Shown here: positions 26,255-34,173 of the stretch, piece after piece | Layout of the letters: each line of letters begins with the position of its first letter | Numbering within the stretch: position 1 is the first letter of the stretch | Source: Chloroflexota bacterium | GTDB lineage: Bacteria; Chloroflexota; Anaerolineae; Anaerolineales; Villigracilaceae | DNA: 37,618 bases | Direction of reading: 5' to 3' | NCBI GenBank assembly: GCA_016219545.1 | Contig: JACRMH010000002.1 | Coordinates: 1-37,618 of the forward strand | Notes under the pieces: generated by a model | Databases searched by the model: none | Told to the model about the DNA's origin: nothing | The model's input: the letters and a program-made list of their open reading frames with translations, nothing else | Program-made: the position numbers and the translations under genes

Positions 26255-26366
26255 TGACTCATCATACGCACTGGGCGTTAAACTCACACGAGTTTAGGTG
26301 GAAACATTATAATGACGATTGCATCACCGCATTTTGCTCTGACCAGCATAACAGGAAACCCAATGT

Positions 26367-27050
26367 ATGCCTGATCGTAATCTTGCTGCCAATCGCCTTC
26401 TGGCTGTCACTGAAGAGGAACTTCAGCGCATTGTGCTGGATATTCACGATGGGCCGGTCCAAAACCTTTTTGCAGCTATGAGCCAGTTGACAGTTCTTCG
26501 GTCGCAACTGAGCGGGCTTCAACCGCCGCCCGATGAATGTCTCGCGACCATCAACCGTACGATCAGCCTGCTGGAAATTTCACTCGGGGACATTCGCGAT
26601 TTACTGGGAACCTTCCGCGCACCTGAATTCGTGGGAAGTGAATTGCCTGAAATTATCGAAGATATTGTGATTCAACACGAGTCATTCACATCCAGTTCAG
26701 TGACACTTGAGATGAGAAAACCATTCCCGCAGTCTGTATCATTGCAGGTGAAGATCGCGATATGCCGAATCTTGCAGGAGTCTCTCTCGAACATCCGCCG
26801 CCATGCGGGTGTGGAAAATGCTTCAGTCACATTAAGAATGGAAAAGAATCATATTATTCTCGAGGTCTCGGATCAGGGACGCGGGTTTGAACCTCCTCCG
26901 CTAAATGGACCTTATGCGACAGAAAAACAGGAGCATATCGGCCTGCGCGGAATGCGGGAGCGGGCGGCATTGGTGGGAGGGGAGTTAACCGTGGAGAGCC
27001 GCCCCGGTGCGGGAACGCGGGTTCACGTGGAGATCCCAATTCATGAGTAA
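26367..27050 (+). CDS. NarL-type sensor histidine kinase without sensory domain
   Basis: A 227-residue cytoplasmic kinase of the HisKA_3/HATPase_c class. The phospho-acceptor is in DIHDGPVQNL (His27). The ATPase domain has RILQESLSNIRRHAG (N box, about 130-145), VSDQGRGF (G1) and IGLRGMRERAALVGG (G2). Only about 25 residues precede the H-box, so there is no sensor or membrane segment; input must come from a partner protein. A AGGAAA lies upstream of the ATG. The gene overlaps the response-regulator start by 8 bp. It is the first gene of a block that continues on the same strand into the Calvin-cycle genes. Confidence 0.92.
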   Translation: MPDRNLAANRLLAVTEEELQRIVLDIHDGPVQNLFAAMSQLTVLRSQLSGLQPPPDECLATINRTISLLEISLGDIRDLLGTFRAPEFVGSELPEIIEDIVIQHESFTSSSVTLEMRKPFPQSVSLQVKIAICRILQESLSNIRRHAGVENASVTLRMEKNHIILEVSDQGRGFEPPPLNGPYATEKQEHIGLRGMRERAALVGGELTVESRPGAGTRVHVEIPIHE

Positions 27051-27684
27051 CACGCCGCAGATCCGTATCGTATTGGCTGACGATCATGCCCTGGTGCTGG
27101 AAGGTCTGCGCGCCCTCTTGAGTGCTGAGCCTGATTTGACCGTGGTCGCAACTGCTACCGACGGCGAACGACTGCTGGAGGCGATAAAGCGCTTCTCTCC
27201 GGACGTTGTGGCAATGGATCTGCAAATGCCATTCATGGATGGGCTGACCTGCCTGCGGCACATACGCACCGAGGAACTGCCCGTACGAGTGCTCATTATC
27301 AGCGCTTTTGGAGATGCCCAATCCCTGCGCCTGGCAGTCGAAGGCGGCGCGGACGGCTTTGCCCTCAAAACTGATCCGCCCGAAATGACGCTCGCCGCCA
27401 TTCGACAGGTGGCGGCAGGTCATCTGGTCTTTCCTGATGCTGTCCGCCGCTGGTTGATGCGCAACTCTGCCCAGGACCCGAACGCACTCACCGAACGTGA
27501 AGAGGTTGTTCTGGCGCACATCGCAGAAGGAAAAAGCAACGCCCAGATTGGTGTGGCACTGAACTTGAGTGAAAATACAGTCAAGTTCCATTTAAAGAAC
27601 CTCTTCTCGAAACTTGGCGTGAACAACCGTACCGAAGCTGCGGCAAAATTCCACCAGCGAAGCAGTCCTGTGGACAAGCGATAA
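27043..27684 (+). CDS. NarL/FixJ-type LuxR-family response regulator
   Basis: A 213-residue two-domain regulator. The receiver domain (about 6-120) has the acidic pair in LADDH, the phospho-accepting Asp59 in VAMDLQMP, and a conserved Lys in FALKTDPP. The LuxR helix-turn-helix (about 147-205) reads LTEREEVVLAHIAEGKSNAQIG and LSENTVKFHLKNLFSKLGV. It starts at 27043 inside the kinase stop region. The next gene, glpX1, begins 113 bp downstream on the same strand, making this pair the obvious candidate regulator of the Calvin-cycle cluster; no LysR-type CbbR is in the window. That regulatory link is inferred from position only. Confidence 0.93.
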   Translation: MSNTPQIRIVLADDHALVLEGLRALLSAEPDLTVVATATDGERLLEAIKRFSPDVVAMDLQMPFMDGLTCLRHIRTEELPVRVLIISAFGDAQSLRLAVEGGADGFALKTDPPEMTLAAIRQVAAGHLVFPDAVRRWLMRNSAQDPNALTEREEVVLAHIAEGKSNAQIGVALNLSENTVKFHLKNLFSKLGVNNRTEAAAKFHQRSSPVDKR

Positions 27685-27797
27685 CCCACCTAAACGGGTG
27701 GCCCTCCCTACTCGTACTAATTTCCACAAACTATCCGCGCAGGCGTTCTCCCGCCCGCGCTTCAATGCTATCCTATCTCCATGTTTAGTGAGAAAGG

Positions 27798-28829
27798 ATG
27801 GCATTTACGATTACGCCAACTGCAAACCCAATTGTCATGAACGAAACGCCAAACCGTAACCTTGCCCTCGATCTGGTGCGCGTGACCGAGGCCGCCGCGC
27901 TTGCCGCAAGCCATTGGATGGGACGCGGACAAAAAGAAGCCGGCGATGGCGCGGCAGTGGAAGCCATGCGCCTGATCCTTTGCACGGTTGAAATGGATGG
28001 CGTGGTTGTCATTGGCGAGGGTGCAAAAGATGAAGCGCCAATGTTGTTCGACGGCGAAAAAATTGGAAACGGCCGCGGTCCCGCAGTGGATGTTGCAGTG
28101 GACCCCATCGAAGGAACCGCCTTGCTGGCCTATGGACGACCCGACGCGATCTCAGTCGTTGGCATTGCGCCGCGCGGGACGATGTGGTCGCCGGGGCCGG
28201 CATATTATATGAACAAACTTGTGGTTGGACGCGAAGCCCGGTCAGCGCTTCATGCGGGACTTCTAGCTGCTCCTGTTTCTGAGACATTATCAGCAATTGC
28301 CGCTGCGCTGGCAAAACCCCTCGGCGACCTGACCATTTTTGTGCTCGATAAGCCGCGTCACCAAAAGCTCATCGCTGACATCCGCGAAGCAGGCGCGCGA
28401 GTCCTGTTACGCACCGATGGCGATGTGGCCGGCGCGCTGATGGCCGCCATGCCCAACTCCGGCGTGGATGTGCTGATGGGAATCGGCGGCACGCCCGAAG
28501 GTGTCATTGCCGCTTGTGCGGTGCGCGCATTGGGAGGCGCAATGCTTGGCCAGCTCGCCCCGCAAAAAGAGGATGAACGCAAGGCCATTGAATCTGCCGG
28601 ACTCGATCTTGATGAAGTGTTAACCGAAAATGAACTGGTGCGCAGCGATGATGTTTTCTTCGCCGCCACTGGCATCACCGATGGAGTGCTCATGCCCGGC
28701 GTACATTACAGCGGCGAAGGCGCCAGCACAGTGTCCATCGTCATGCGCGGCAAGACCGGGACCATTCGCAAGATTTATGCCGAACACCGGCTGGATAAAC
28801 TGCGAAGCATCAGCGCGGTTGCGTATTAA
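27798..28829 (+). CDS. glpX: Class II fructose-1,6-bisphosphatase (GlpX-type), catalytic copy
   Basis: Hydrolyses fructose-1,6-bisphosphate, and in many autotrophs also sedoheptulose-1,7-bisphosphate, in the Calvin cycle. 343 residues. Compared with E. coli GlpX the key positions are kept: Lys and Asp in GQKEAGDGAA (Lys29, Asp33), GEGAKDEAPM (Glu57, Asp61), AVDPIEGT (Asp85, Glu88), a Tyr in AYYMNK (Tyr119), KPRH, TDGDVAG, and GGTPEGV (Glu213). An active Mg2+/Mn2+-dependent enzyme is expected. Two starts are possible: 27798, with AAAGG too close to the ATG, or 27837, where homology to GlpX begins. It heads the Calvin-cycle block; a hairpin separates it from cbbL. Confidence 0.93.
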   Translation: MAFTITPTANPIVMNETPNRNLALDLVRVTEAAALAASHWMGRGQKEAGDGAAVEAMRLILCTVEMDGVVVIGEGAKDEAPMLFDGEKIGNGRGPAVDVAVDPIEGTALLAYGRPDAISVVGIAPRGTMWSPGPAYYMNKLVVGREARSALHAGLLAAPVSETLSAIAAALAKPLGDLTIFVLDKPRHQKLIADIREAGARVLLRTDGDVAGALMAAMPNSGVDVLMGIGGTPEGVIAACAVRALGGAMLGQLAPQKEDERKAIESAGLDLDEVLTENELVRSDDVFFAATGITDGVLMPGVHYSGEGASTVSIVMRGKTGTIRKIYAEHRLDKLRSISAVAY

Positions 28830-28839
28830 GAAAACGGAG

Positions 28840-28865
28840 TCCAAAGTCTCCTGACTTTGGATTTT
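28840..28865 (+). terminator. Attenuator-like hairpin between glpX1 and cbbL
   Basis: A perfect 9-bp stem, TCCAAAGTC (28840-28848) and GACTTTGGA (28853-28861), with a 4-nt loop, followed directly by TTTTC. It sits 10 bp after the glpX1 stop and 33 bp before the cbbL start. It may end part of the transcripts or protect the 5' end of the cbbL message. Confidence 0.6.
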
Positions 28866-28898
28866 CTAGCGATCTATCAAACCAACAAGGAGAAACCC

Positions 28899-30350
28899 AT
28901 GTCCGACACAAATGACAATGACAAAGCCTTATTCGATGCCGGGGTAAAGGAATACAGCGCGGCCGGTCGTTACTACTACGATATTGGATATAAGCCAACT
29001 GAAACCCAGGTGTTGGCGGCTTTTCGAATTACGCCACAGGAGGGCGTGTCTTTTGAGGAGGCCGCGGCGGCTGTCGCGGCCGAATCCTCTTTTGCCACGT
29101 GGACAACTGTCTGGTCCGATTATCTCGTAGATGGCTCACGCTACTCCGCCCGTACGTATGAAATGAAACCCGTGCCCGGTCATCCCGATCAGGTGATGGC
29201 CTACATCGCCTATCCGCTCGATCTGTTCGAGGAAGGCTCGATGGGCAACCTGATGTCATCGCTCGTTGGCAACGTGTTCGGTTTCAAACCTTTGCGCGCT
29301 TTGCGTCTCGAAGATATTTACTTCCCGCCCGCGTTGCTGAGCACATTCCAGGGCCCGCCGCATGGGATTCAGGTCGAGCGTGACCGTCTGGATAAATATG
29401 GCCGTCCTCTGCTCGGCGCGACGATGAAACCCAAGCTTGGTCTCTCCGCCAAAAATTATGGACGCCTCGTCTACGAAGCCCTGCGCGGCGGATTGGATTT
29501 CACCAAGGATGATGAGAATATCACCTCCCAGCCCTTTATGCGCTGGCGCGACCGCTGCGAGTTTGTGATGCATGCCGTCAAGCAGGCTGAGGCTGAAACC
29601 GGTGAACGCAAGGGGCATTACCTCAACGTCACCGCCGGCGACATGGAGGAGATGTATGCCCGCGCCGAACTGGCGAAGGAACTTGGCTCGCGCATTATCA
29701 TGGTGGACTATCTCATTGTTGGCTTTACCGCTTTTACATCGCTTTCCAAGTGGTGCCGCCGAAATGGAATGCTGCTTCATGCCCACCGTGCTTTGCACTC
29801 GGTTCTGGACCGCCAGCCGAATCACGGCATCAACTGGCGCGTGCTCGCCAAGATGTGCCGCATCGTCGGCGCGGATCATCTGCACAATGGAACCGTCGTT
29901 GGCAAACTCGAAGGCGACCGCGCCTCGACCATCGGCATCAACGAAATGATGAGAGAGACCCGCGTTGCCACCGTGGAACAATGTCCCGGTCACCACTTCA
30001 ACCAGCCCTGGCTTTCCATGCCCGGCATGTTCCCGGTCGCTTCGGGCGGCATCCATGTTTGGAACATGCCGGAACTTGTATCCATTTTTGGCGATGAAGT
30101 GATCCTGCAATTTGGCGGCGGGACGGTTGGTCATCCGTGGGGCAGTGCGGCGGGAGCCACTGCCAACCGCGTTGCGCTCGAAGCTGTTGTGCAGGCCCGC
30201 AATGAAGGCCGCAACCTGCTGGCCGAAGGGGCAGACATCCTCAAATCTGCGGCGCGTCACAGCGGTGAACTGCGCGCAGCAATGGAAACCTGGAAGGATA
30301 TTACCTTCGATTATGAGTCCGTGGATGCGCTGGATAAACCGGTGTCCTAA
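28899..30350 (+). CDS. cbbL: RuBisCO large subunit, form I
   Basis: Carboxylates ribulose-1,5-bisphosphate to two 3-phosphoglycerates. 483 residues. All active-site residues are visible: Glu62 and Asn125 of the N-domain, Lys177 in MKPKLGL, the carbamylated Lys203 with Asp205 and Glu206 in FTKDDEN, His296 in HAHRALH, His329 region, Lys336 of loop 6 ([10 protein letters not shown]), Ser382 in ASGGIHVW, and the GGGT phosphate motif. Sequence style ([28 protein letters not shown]) is nearer green-type (IA/IB) and basal Chloroflexota enzymes than red-type, though not a close match to either. ATG 28899 has AAGGAG; a longer in-frame start at 28857 overlaps the attenuator. cbbS follows. Hence it is a true form I, not the small-subunit-free form I'. 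Confidence 0.97.
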   Translation: MSDTNDNDKALFDAGVKEYSAAGRYYYDIGYKPTETQVLAAFRITPQEGVSFEEAAAAVAAESSFATWTTVWSDYLVDGSRYSARTYEMKPVPGHPDQVMAYIAYPLDLFEEGSMGNLMSSLVGNVFGFKPLRALRLEDIYFPPALLSTFQGPPHGIQVERDRLDKYGRPLLGATMKPKLGLSAKNYGRLVYEALRGGLDFTKDDENITSQPFMRWRDRCEFVMHAVKQAEAETGERKGHYLNVTAGDMEEMYARAELAKELGSRIIMVDYLIVGFTAFTSLSKWCRRNGMLLHAHRALHSVLDRQPNHGINWRVLAKMCRIVGADHLHNGTVVGKLEGDRASTIGINEMMRETRVATVEQCPGHHFNQPWLSMPGMFPVASGGIHVWNMPELVSIFGDEVILQFGGGTVGHPWGSAAGATANRVALEAVVQARNEGRNLLAEGADILKSAARHSGELRAAMETWKDITFDYESVDALDKPVS

Positions 30351-30357
30351 AACGAAA

Positions 30358-30410
30358 CGTCCCGCAGGTTCCATCATTCAAACCTGTCTTTGGAATCAAC
30401 CTGCGGGACG
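30358..30410. repeat. CGTCCCG-AGGTT inverted repeat (copy 2) between cbbL and cbbS
   Basis: Arms CGTCCCGCAGGTT (30358-30370) and its exact complement (30398-30410) make a 13-bp stem with a 27-nt loop. The stem can be lengthened inside the loop by TTCCA/TGGAA with a bulge. It differs from the copy near 23690 by one base pair changed on both arms. It begins 8 bp after the cbbL stop and ends 20 bp before the cbbS start, so it is inside the cbbLS transcript. Confidence 0.85.
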
Positions 30411-30430
30411 ATGAATAAAGGAGCAACTAC

Positions 30431-30730
30431 ATGAAAACAGAAACCTTTTCCTATCTCCCCACCCTTACCAGCGAACAGATCGAGAAACAGATTCAATATT
30501 TTTTGAACCAAGGCTGGGTGGTCGGCATTGAACACTCATCCCGGCTGGACCCAAAGCTCGCATTCTGGGATTGGTGGAAATTGCCGCTCTTTAACGTTCG
30601 CACAGTGGGTGAGATCATGTCTGAGATCGAAGCCTGCAAGTCAAAGCATGGGAACAGCTACATCCGCATCACCAGTTATGACAATGCGCGCCAGACACAA
30701 GTGATGGGCTTCGTTGTACACAGACCTTAA
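30431..30730 (+). CDS. cbbS: RuBisCO small subunit (short form)
   Basis: At 99 residues it is shorter than most small subunits (usually about 105-140). It shows the family core: ETFSYLPTLT at residues 4-13, QGWVVGIEHS, FWDWWKLPLF at about 46-55, then SYIRITSYDNARQTQ and the terminal FVVHRP. It lacks the N-terminal extension of cyanobacterial and plant proteins and any C-terminal tail of red-type proteins; the loop after WKLPLF is short. It caps the large-subunit octamer in an L8S8 enzyme. AAAGGAG precedes the ATG. The gap from cbbL (80 bp) holds a stable inverted repeat. Confidence 0.95.
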   Translation: MKTETFSYLPTLTSEQIEKQIQYFLNQGWVVGIEHSSRLDPKLAFWDWWKLPLFNVRTVGEIMSEIEACKSKHGNSYIRITSYDNARQTQVMGFVVHRP

Positions 30731-30798
30731 TTGTATTCCCGCCAACCCAAAAGAATCTTCGCGCGGGATTCCATTTGATACCGCGCCTTTCATGAACA

Positions 30799-30816
30799 TA
30801 AGACTTTAGAGTCTTA
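30799..30816 (+). promoter_or_regulatory. Small hairpin upstream of prk ribosome site
   Basis: A perfect 7-bp stem, TAAGACT (30799-30805) with AGTCTTA (30810-30816), and a 4-nt loop, 13 bp before the prk start; GAAGGTG ribosome site follows directly. It may shape prk translation or be an operator. Confidence 0.4.
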
Positions 30817-30829
30817 AGAAGGTGATCCC

Positions 30830-31837
30830 ATGAACAAACATCGCCCCATCATCCTGGCTATTGTCGGAGACAGCGCCGCTGGAAAAAGCACGCTCACAAA
30901 CGGCCTGGTGCAAATCCTGGGCGCAGACCGGGTAACAGTGGTCTGCACCGACGACTATCACAAGTACGACCGCCGTGAACGCGCGGAATTGAAGATCACG
31001 CCCCTGCATCCAGATTGCAATTATATGGATGTGCTGGAACTCCACCTTGAACGCCTGCATTATGGGCAGCCTTTTCTCAAGCCGGTTTATGAACATTCAA
31101 GCGGTTCGCTGATCCGCCCGGAATATGTGCGCCCGCGTGAATTCGTCATCGTGGAAGGGTTGCTCGGATTTCATTCCGCCGTCATGCGCCAGTTCTACGA
31201 TGTGAAGGTTTTCCTCGATCCGCCGGAAGATTTGAGGACTGCATGGAAGATCAAACGCGATACCAGCAAGCGCGGCTACACGGCTGAACAGGTGCTGGCT
31301 GAAATGAAAAAGCGTGAAGAGGATACGCTCAAATACATCCGCCCGCAGCGCGAACATGCGGATATTGTTGTGCGCTTCCACGCAGATGAGGGCGTGAAGC
31401 CGGAGAATGCCGGACCAAACCTCAACGTGCAGCTTGTATTGCGCCCGACGATTCCGCACCCGGATTTGAGCTACCTGATTGACGGAACGCATCAACCCTC
31501 GACCGATGTCCGGCTCCGGCTTGGACGGGATGGCGGACGCCCGGTGGATTTCCTCGAAATCGCCGGCAATGTGAGCGCTGAGAATGCCATTCGACTCGAA
31601 GATGCAATCTGGCAGCACCTGCCTGACCTGCGCCCGGTACGCGAAGATCAGTTCGGCGATTATCAGGACCGCATGGAAGTAAAACACAGCCATCCATTGG
31701 CGCTCTCTCAATTGCTGATCACCTATCACTTATTGCGTAAATACAAAAACCTCGCGCAGATGCCGTTTGCGCCGCCGGTGGCTGCGTTGAGCCGCTTGCA
31801 GTCAACCCCGTCGTCTGCGGAAAATGAGCAGGCGTAG
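30830..31837 (+). CDS. prk: Phosphoribulokinase (plant/cyanobacterial-type)
   Basis: Phosphorylates ribulose-5-phosphate with ATP to ribulose-1,5-bisphosphate, the RuBisCO substrate. 335 residues, the size of the class II (cyanobacteria/plant) enzymes. The Walker A loop is GDSAAGKST at residues 13-21; CTDDYHKYDR carries the catalytic Asp, KPVYEHSSG, FVIVEGLLGFH (Walker B-like) and KIKRDTSKRGYT are typical. In plants and cyanobacteria the P-loop contains a regulatory Cys; here it is Ala, so thioredoxin control at that site is absent. The protein has few cysteines overall. It follows cbbS by 99 bp and precedes the FNR-like gene by 100 bp. A paired substrate source is the Rpe encoded in the same cluster. 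Confidence 0.95.
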   Translation: MNKHRPIILAIVGDSAAGKSTLTNGLVQILGADRVTVVCTDDYHKYDRRERAELKITPLHPDCNYMDVLELHLERLHYGQPFLKPVYEHSSGSLIRPEYVRPREFVIVEGLLGFHSAVMRQFYDVKVFLDPPEDLRTAWKIKRDTSKRGYTAEQVLAEMKKREEDTLKYIRPQREHADIVVRFHADEGVKPENAGPNLNVQLVLRPTIPHPDLSYLIDGTHQPSTDVRLRLGRDGGRPVDFLEIAGNVSAENAIRLEDAIWQHLPDLRPVREDQFGDYQDRMEVKHSHPLALSQLLITYHLLRKYKNLAQMPFAPPVAALSRLQSTPSSAENEQA

Positions 31838-31937
31838 GCGGGGGCAGAATCAACTTTCAGTGAAATGAATTTTGATTTGGAAGAATCAGCCCCGGGCTGG
31901 GGACGATGCGAAGAGTCCGCTTTTATAAGGATTGAGC

Positions 31938-32969
31938 ATGAGCGATGAGTATGACGTCATAGTGATTGGCGCGGGACCGGTGGGTCTGTTTGCCGCATTC
32001 TATGCCGGGATGCGCAATCTGCGGACGCTGGTGCTGGAGGCGCTGCCGAAGCCGGGCGGCCAGATCACCGCGCTATATCCTGAAAAATATATTTACGATG
32101 TGGGCGGCTTCCCGGCCATCCTGGGGCGCGACCTGGTGACGGAGCTTTATAAACAGAGCAATCAATTCGGCGCGGATTTTAGATTCAATGAGCGTGTGGA
32201 ATCTTTGGAGATGCTCGAGCCGGGACATTTGCGGCTCGCTACAACAGAAGGGGTATATTTCAGCAAGACTGCGATCATTGCGGCGGGGATCGGCGCTTTT
32301 CAACCCAACCGGCTTAACGTAACCGGCGCCGCTGAATTCGAAGGGAAGGGCGTTTCGTATGTGGTGCGCGAACGCGAAAGATTTTTAGGGCGGCGTTTGC
32401 TGGTGGTCGGCGGCGGCGATACGGCTGTGGATTGGTCGCTGGAACTTCGTAACTGGGCCAGCGAAGTGACCCTGATCCATCGTTCCGATTATTTTGAGGC
32501 GCATCAACGCAGTGTGATTGCGTTGTATGATTCACAGGTGAACGTGCATACACAAAACGAACTGGCGCGTATTTCGGGAAGCGGCAGGGTGGAACAGGCC
32601 GTGATCCGTGACAATGTCACTGGCGAGGAACGCACATTGGATGTGGATGATATTCTGGTTTGCATCGGTTTTCGCGCTGACCTCGGGCCGATCAATCAAT
32701 GGGGACTCGATCTTGAAGGCCGCAAGGTTGCAGTCAACCGCTGGGGGGAGGCATCCATGCCCGGAGTCTATGCGGTTGGCGATATCGCGCATCCCCAGGA
32801 TGGGGTCAGCATGAATCTGATCGCCTACGGATTTGGTCAGGCCACACTGGCAGTGGGACATGCCAGTCATTTCATTCACCCAAAGGAACGCGTCATGCAT
32901 GGGCACAGCAGCCAGCGCAAGGGAATGAAATACTCGCCCGTACCCGGCTCCGCGCAGGCTGAAAGTTGA
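31938..32969 (+). CDS. Thioredoxin-reductase-like ferredoxin/flavodoxin-NADP+ reductase
   Basis: Passes electrons between ferredoxin (or flavodoxin) and NADP(H). 343 residues. It has the FAD motif GAGPVGL at 11-17, PGGQITALYPEKYIYDVGGFP, the NADPH motif VVGGGDTAVDW near residue 155, and the C-terminal FAD motif YAVGDIAHPQDGVSMNLIAYGFGQA. The CxxC redox centre of thioredoxin reductases is missing between the two dinucleotide domains, as in the YumC/FNR2 group (Bacillus, Chlorobium). I start at ATG 31938, seven bases from AAGG; an in-frame TTG is at 31932. Position inside the Calvin-cycle cluster suggests that it supplies NADPH for CO2 fixation from reduced ferredoxin. Confidence 0.92.
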   Translation: MSDEYDVIVIGAGPVGLFAAFYAGMRNLRTLVLEALPKPGGQITALYPEKYIYDVGGFPAILGRDLVTELYKQSNQFGADFRFNERVESLEMLEPGHLRLATTEGVYFSKTAIIAAGIGAFQPNRLNVTGAAEFEGKGVSYVVRERERFLGRRLLVVGGGDTAVDWSLELRNWASEVTLIHRSDYFEAHQRSVIALYDSQVNVHTQNELARISGSGRVEQAVIRDNVTGEERTLDVDDILVCIGFRADLGPINQWGLDLEGRKVAVNRWGEASMPGVYAVGDIAHPQDGVSMNLIAYGFGQATLAVGHASHFIHPKERVMHGHSSQRKGMKYSPVPGSAQAES

Positions 32970-33032
32970 TGAGCCGTAGGTTGGATTGCCAATCGTTATC
33001 CAAGTTGATACCTTGCAAAATTTGTGCAAGTA

Positions 33033-33093
33033 TTAACGCCAAGACGCGAAGATTCTATTATTATTTCCTTTGCACTCTGCGCCTTTGCGTTAA
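33033..33093. repeat. Imperfect inverted repeat of the TTAACGC-AAG type
   Basis: Arms of 19 nt at 33033-33051 and 33075-33093 match in inverted orientation at 15 of 19 positions, including the terminal TTAACGC. The internal units (AAGACGCGAAG, AAAGGCGCAGAG) resemble in style, but not in sequence, the element at 982-1051. It lies between the FNR gene and glpX2. Confidence 0.6.
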
Positions 33094-33150
33094 AAAATAC
33101 AGAAATAAAACAGGCATAAAGAAGTAAAAGTAACGATGAAGGAGAAACAC

Positions 33151-34173
33151 ATGTCGGAGAGACCGCAACGGAATTTATCACTGGAACTGGTCCGCGCTAC
33201 AGAGGCAGCGGCATTGGTTGCCGCGCGTTACCGTGATCTCGGTAAATGGGACTCTGCGAATTCAGCCGCTGCAACCGCCATGCGGCTTGTATTGCAAACC
33301 ATAGATATGGACGGTGTGATCGTGGGGGGCGAAGGGGAGAAACATAACACGCCACTTTTATTCCACGGCGAGATGGTCGGCACGGGGCATCCGCCTGCGG
33401 TGGATGTGGCGGTTGATCCAATTGAAGGCTCGCCCGCGCGCGCGCTCGGACGCCCCAATACGCTCGCTCTGGCCGCGCTTGCCGAACGTTGGAGCCTGTG
33501 GGATCCCGGCCCAAGTGTTTATGTGGAAGAGATCGTGACCGGCTCTGCGGCGCGCGCAGCGATTGATTTGAATCTCAGCCCGGCCGAAAACATGCGCAGG
33601 ATCGCTGAAGCGTTGCAATGCAAGGTCGGCGACCTGACTGTCTTTGTTTTGGATAAGCCGCGCCACGAGAACCTGATCCGTGAATTGAATGAAACAGGCG
33701 CGCACGTCAAGCTGAATTCCGGCGGATTCATCGTCGGCGCGATGCTGGCGGCCATGCCCGGCACAGGCGTGGATGTGATGATGAGCATCGGGCGCGCTTC
33801 CGAATCTGTGCTGGCCGCGTGCGCGGTCAAAGCCCTGGATGGAGGATTACAGATCCGCCGCGCGCCGCAAAGCGACGAGGAAATGAATCGCGTACATGCC
33901 GCACTGGGAAAACGCGCCGGTCAAATCCTGACCGAGGCGGATGTTTGCAAATCCGAGGATGTTTTTCTCGCTGCGACAGGCATCACAGACGGCGGCCTTC
34001 TGCACGGAGTTGAAATCAAACGTGACGGCGTAACGACCGAAAGCCTCGTCATGCGCGCGCGTTCGGGCACGATGCGTTATGTCCGCGCAATTCATCGGCT
34101 GGATAAACTCATGCAGTTCAGTCAAATCGATTACACCGGCGGCAATCAGGAAAAGGCAGAAGACCGTGGTTAA
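33151..34173 (+). CDS. GlpX-family protein with altered active site (second copy)
   Basis: A 340-residue paralogue of GlpX, 181 bp downstream of the FNR gene. The fold-defining segments are kept: NLSLELVRATEAAALVAARY, AVDVAVDPIEGS (Asp85/Glu88 pair), DLTVFVLDKPRH, AATGITDGGLL. But positions important in E. coli GlpX differ: the GDKNTADGAA block reads GKWDSANSAA (Lys29 lost, Asp33 to Asn, two residues shorter), IDEAP reads KHNTP (Asp61 lost), PDGDV reads SGGFI, and GGAPEGV reads GRASESV. The neighbouring glpX1 keeps all of these. It may be a regulatory pseudoenzyme, or act on another sugar bisphosphate. I start at ATG 33151, six bases from AAGGAG; the ATG at 33136 lies upstream of that site. 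Its stop overlaps rpe by 8 bp. Confidence 0.9.
   Translation: MSERPQRNLSLELVRATEAAALVAARYRDLGKWDSANSAAATAMRLVLQTIDMDGVIVGGEGEKHNTPLLFHGEMVGTGHPPAVDVAVDPIEGSPARALGRPNTLALAALAERWSLWDPGPSVYVEEIVTGSAARAAIDLNLSPAENMRRIAEALQCKVGDLTVFVLDKPRHENLIRELNETGAHVKLNSGGFIVGAMLAAMPGTGVDVMMSIGRASESVLAACAVKALDGGLQIRRAPQSDEEMNRVHAALGKRAGQILTEADVCKSEDVFLAATGITDGGLLHGVEIKRDGVTTESLVMRARSGTMRYVRAIHRLDKLMQFSQIDYTGGNQEKAEDRG

Noticed and set aside
28899..30350. Form I' (small-subunit-free) RuBisCO
   Set aside because: A recognisable cbbS follows 80 bp downstream, so the enzyme is very likely L8S8.
29256..30377. A 373-codon open frame on the minus strand opposite cbbL
   Set aside because: It is the shadow of the strongly conserved RuBisCO gene; no family motif and no ribosome site of its own.
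33851..34165. A longer rpe starting at 34079
   Set aside because: The added residues come from glpX2 coding sequence read in another frame; Rpe homology begins at GTG 34166.
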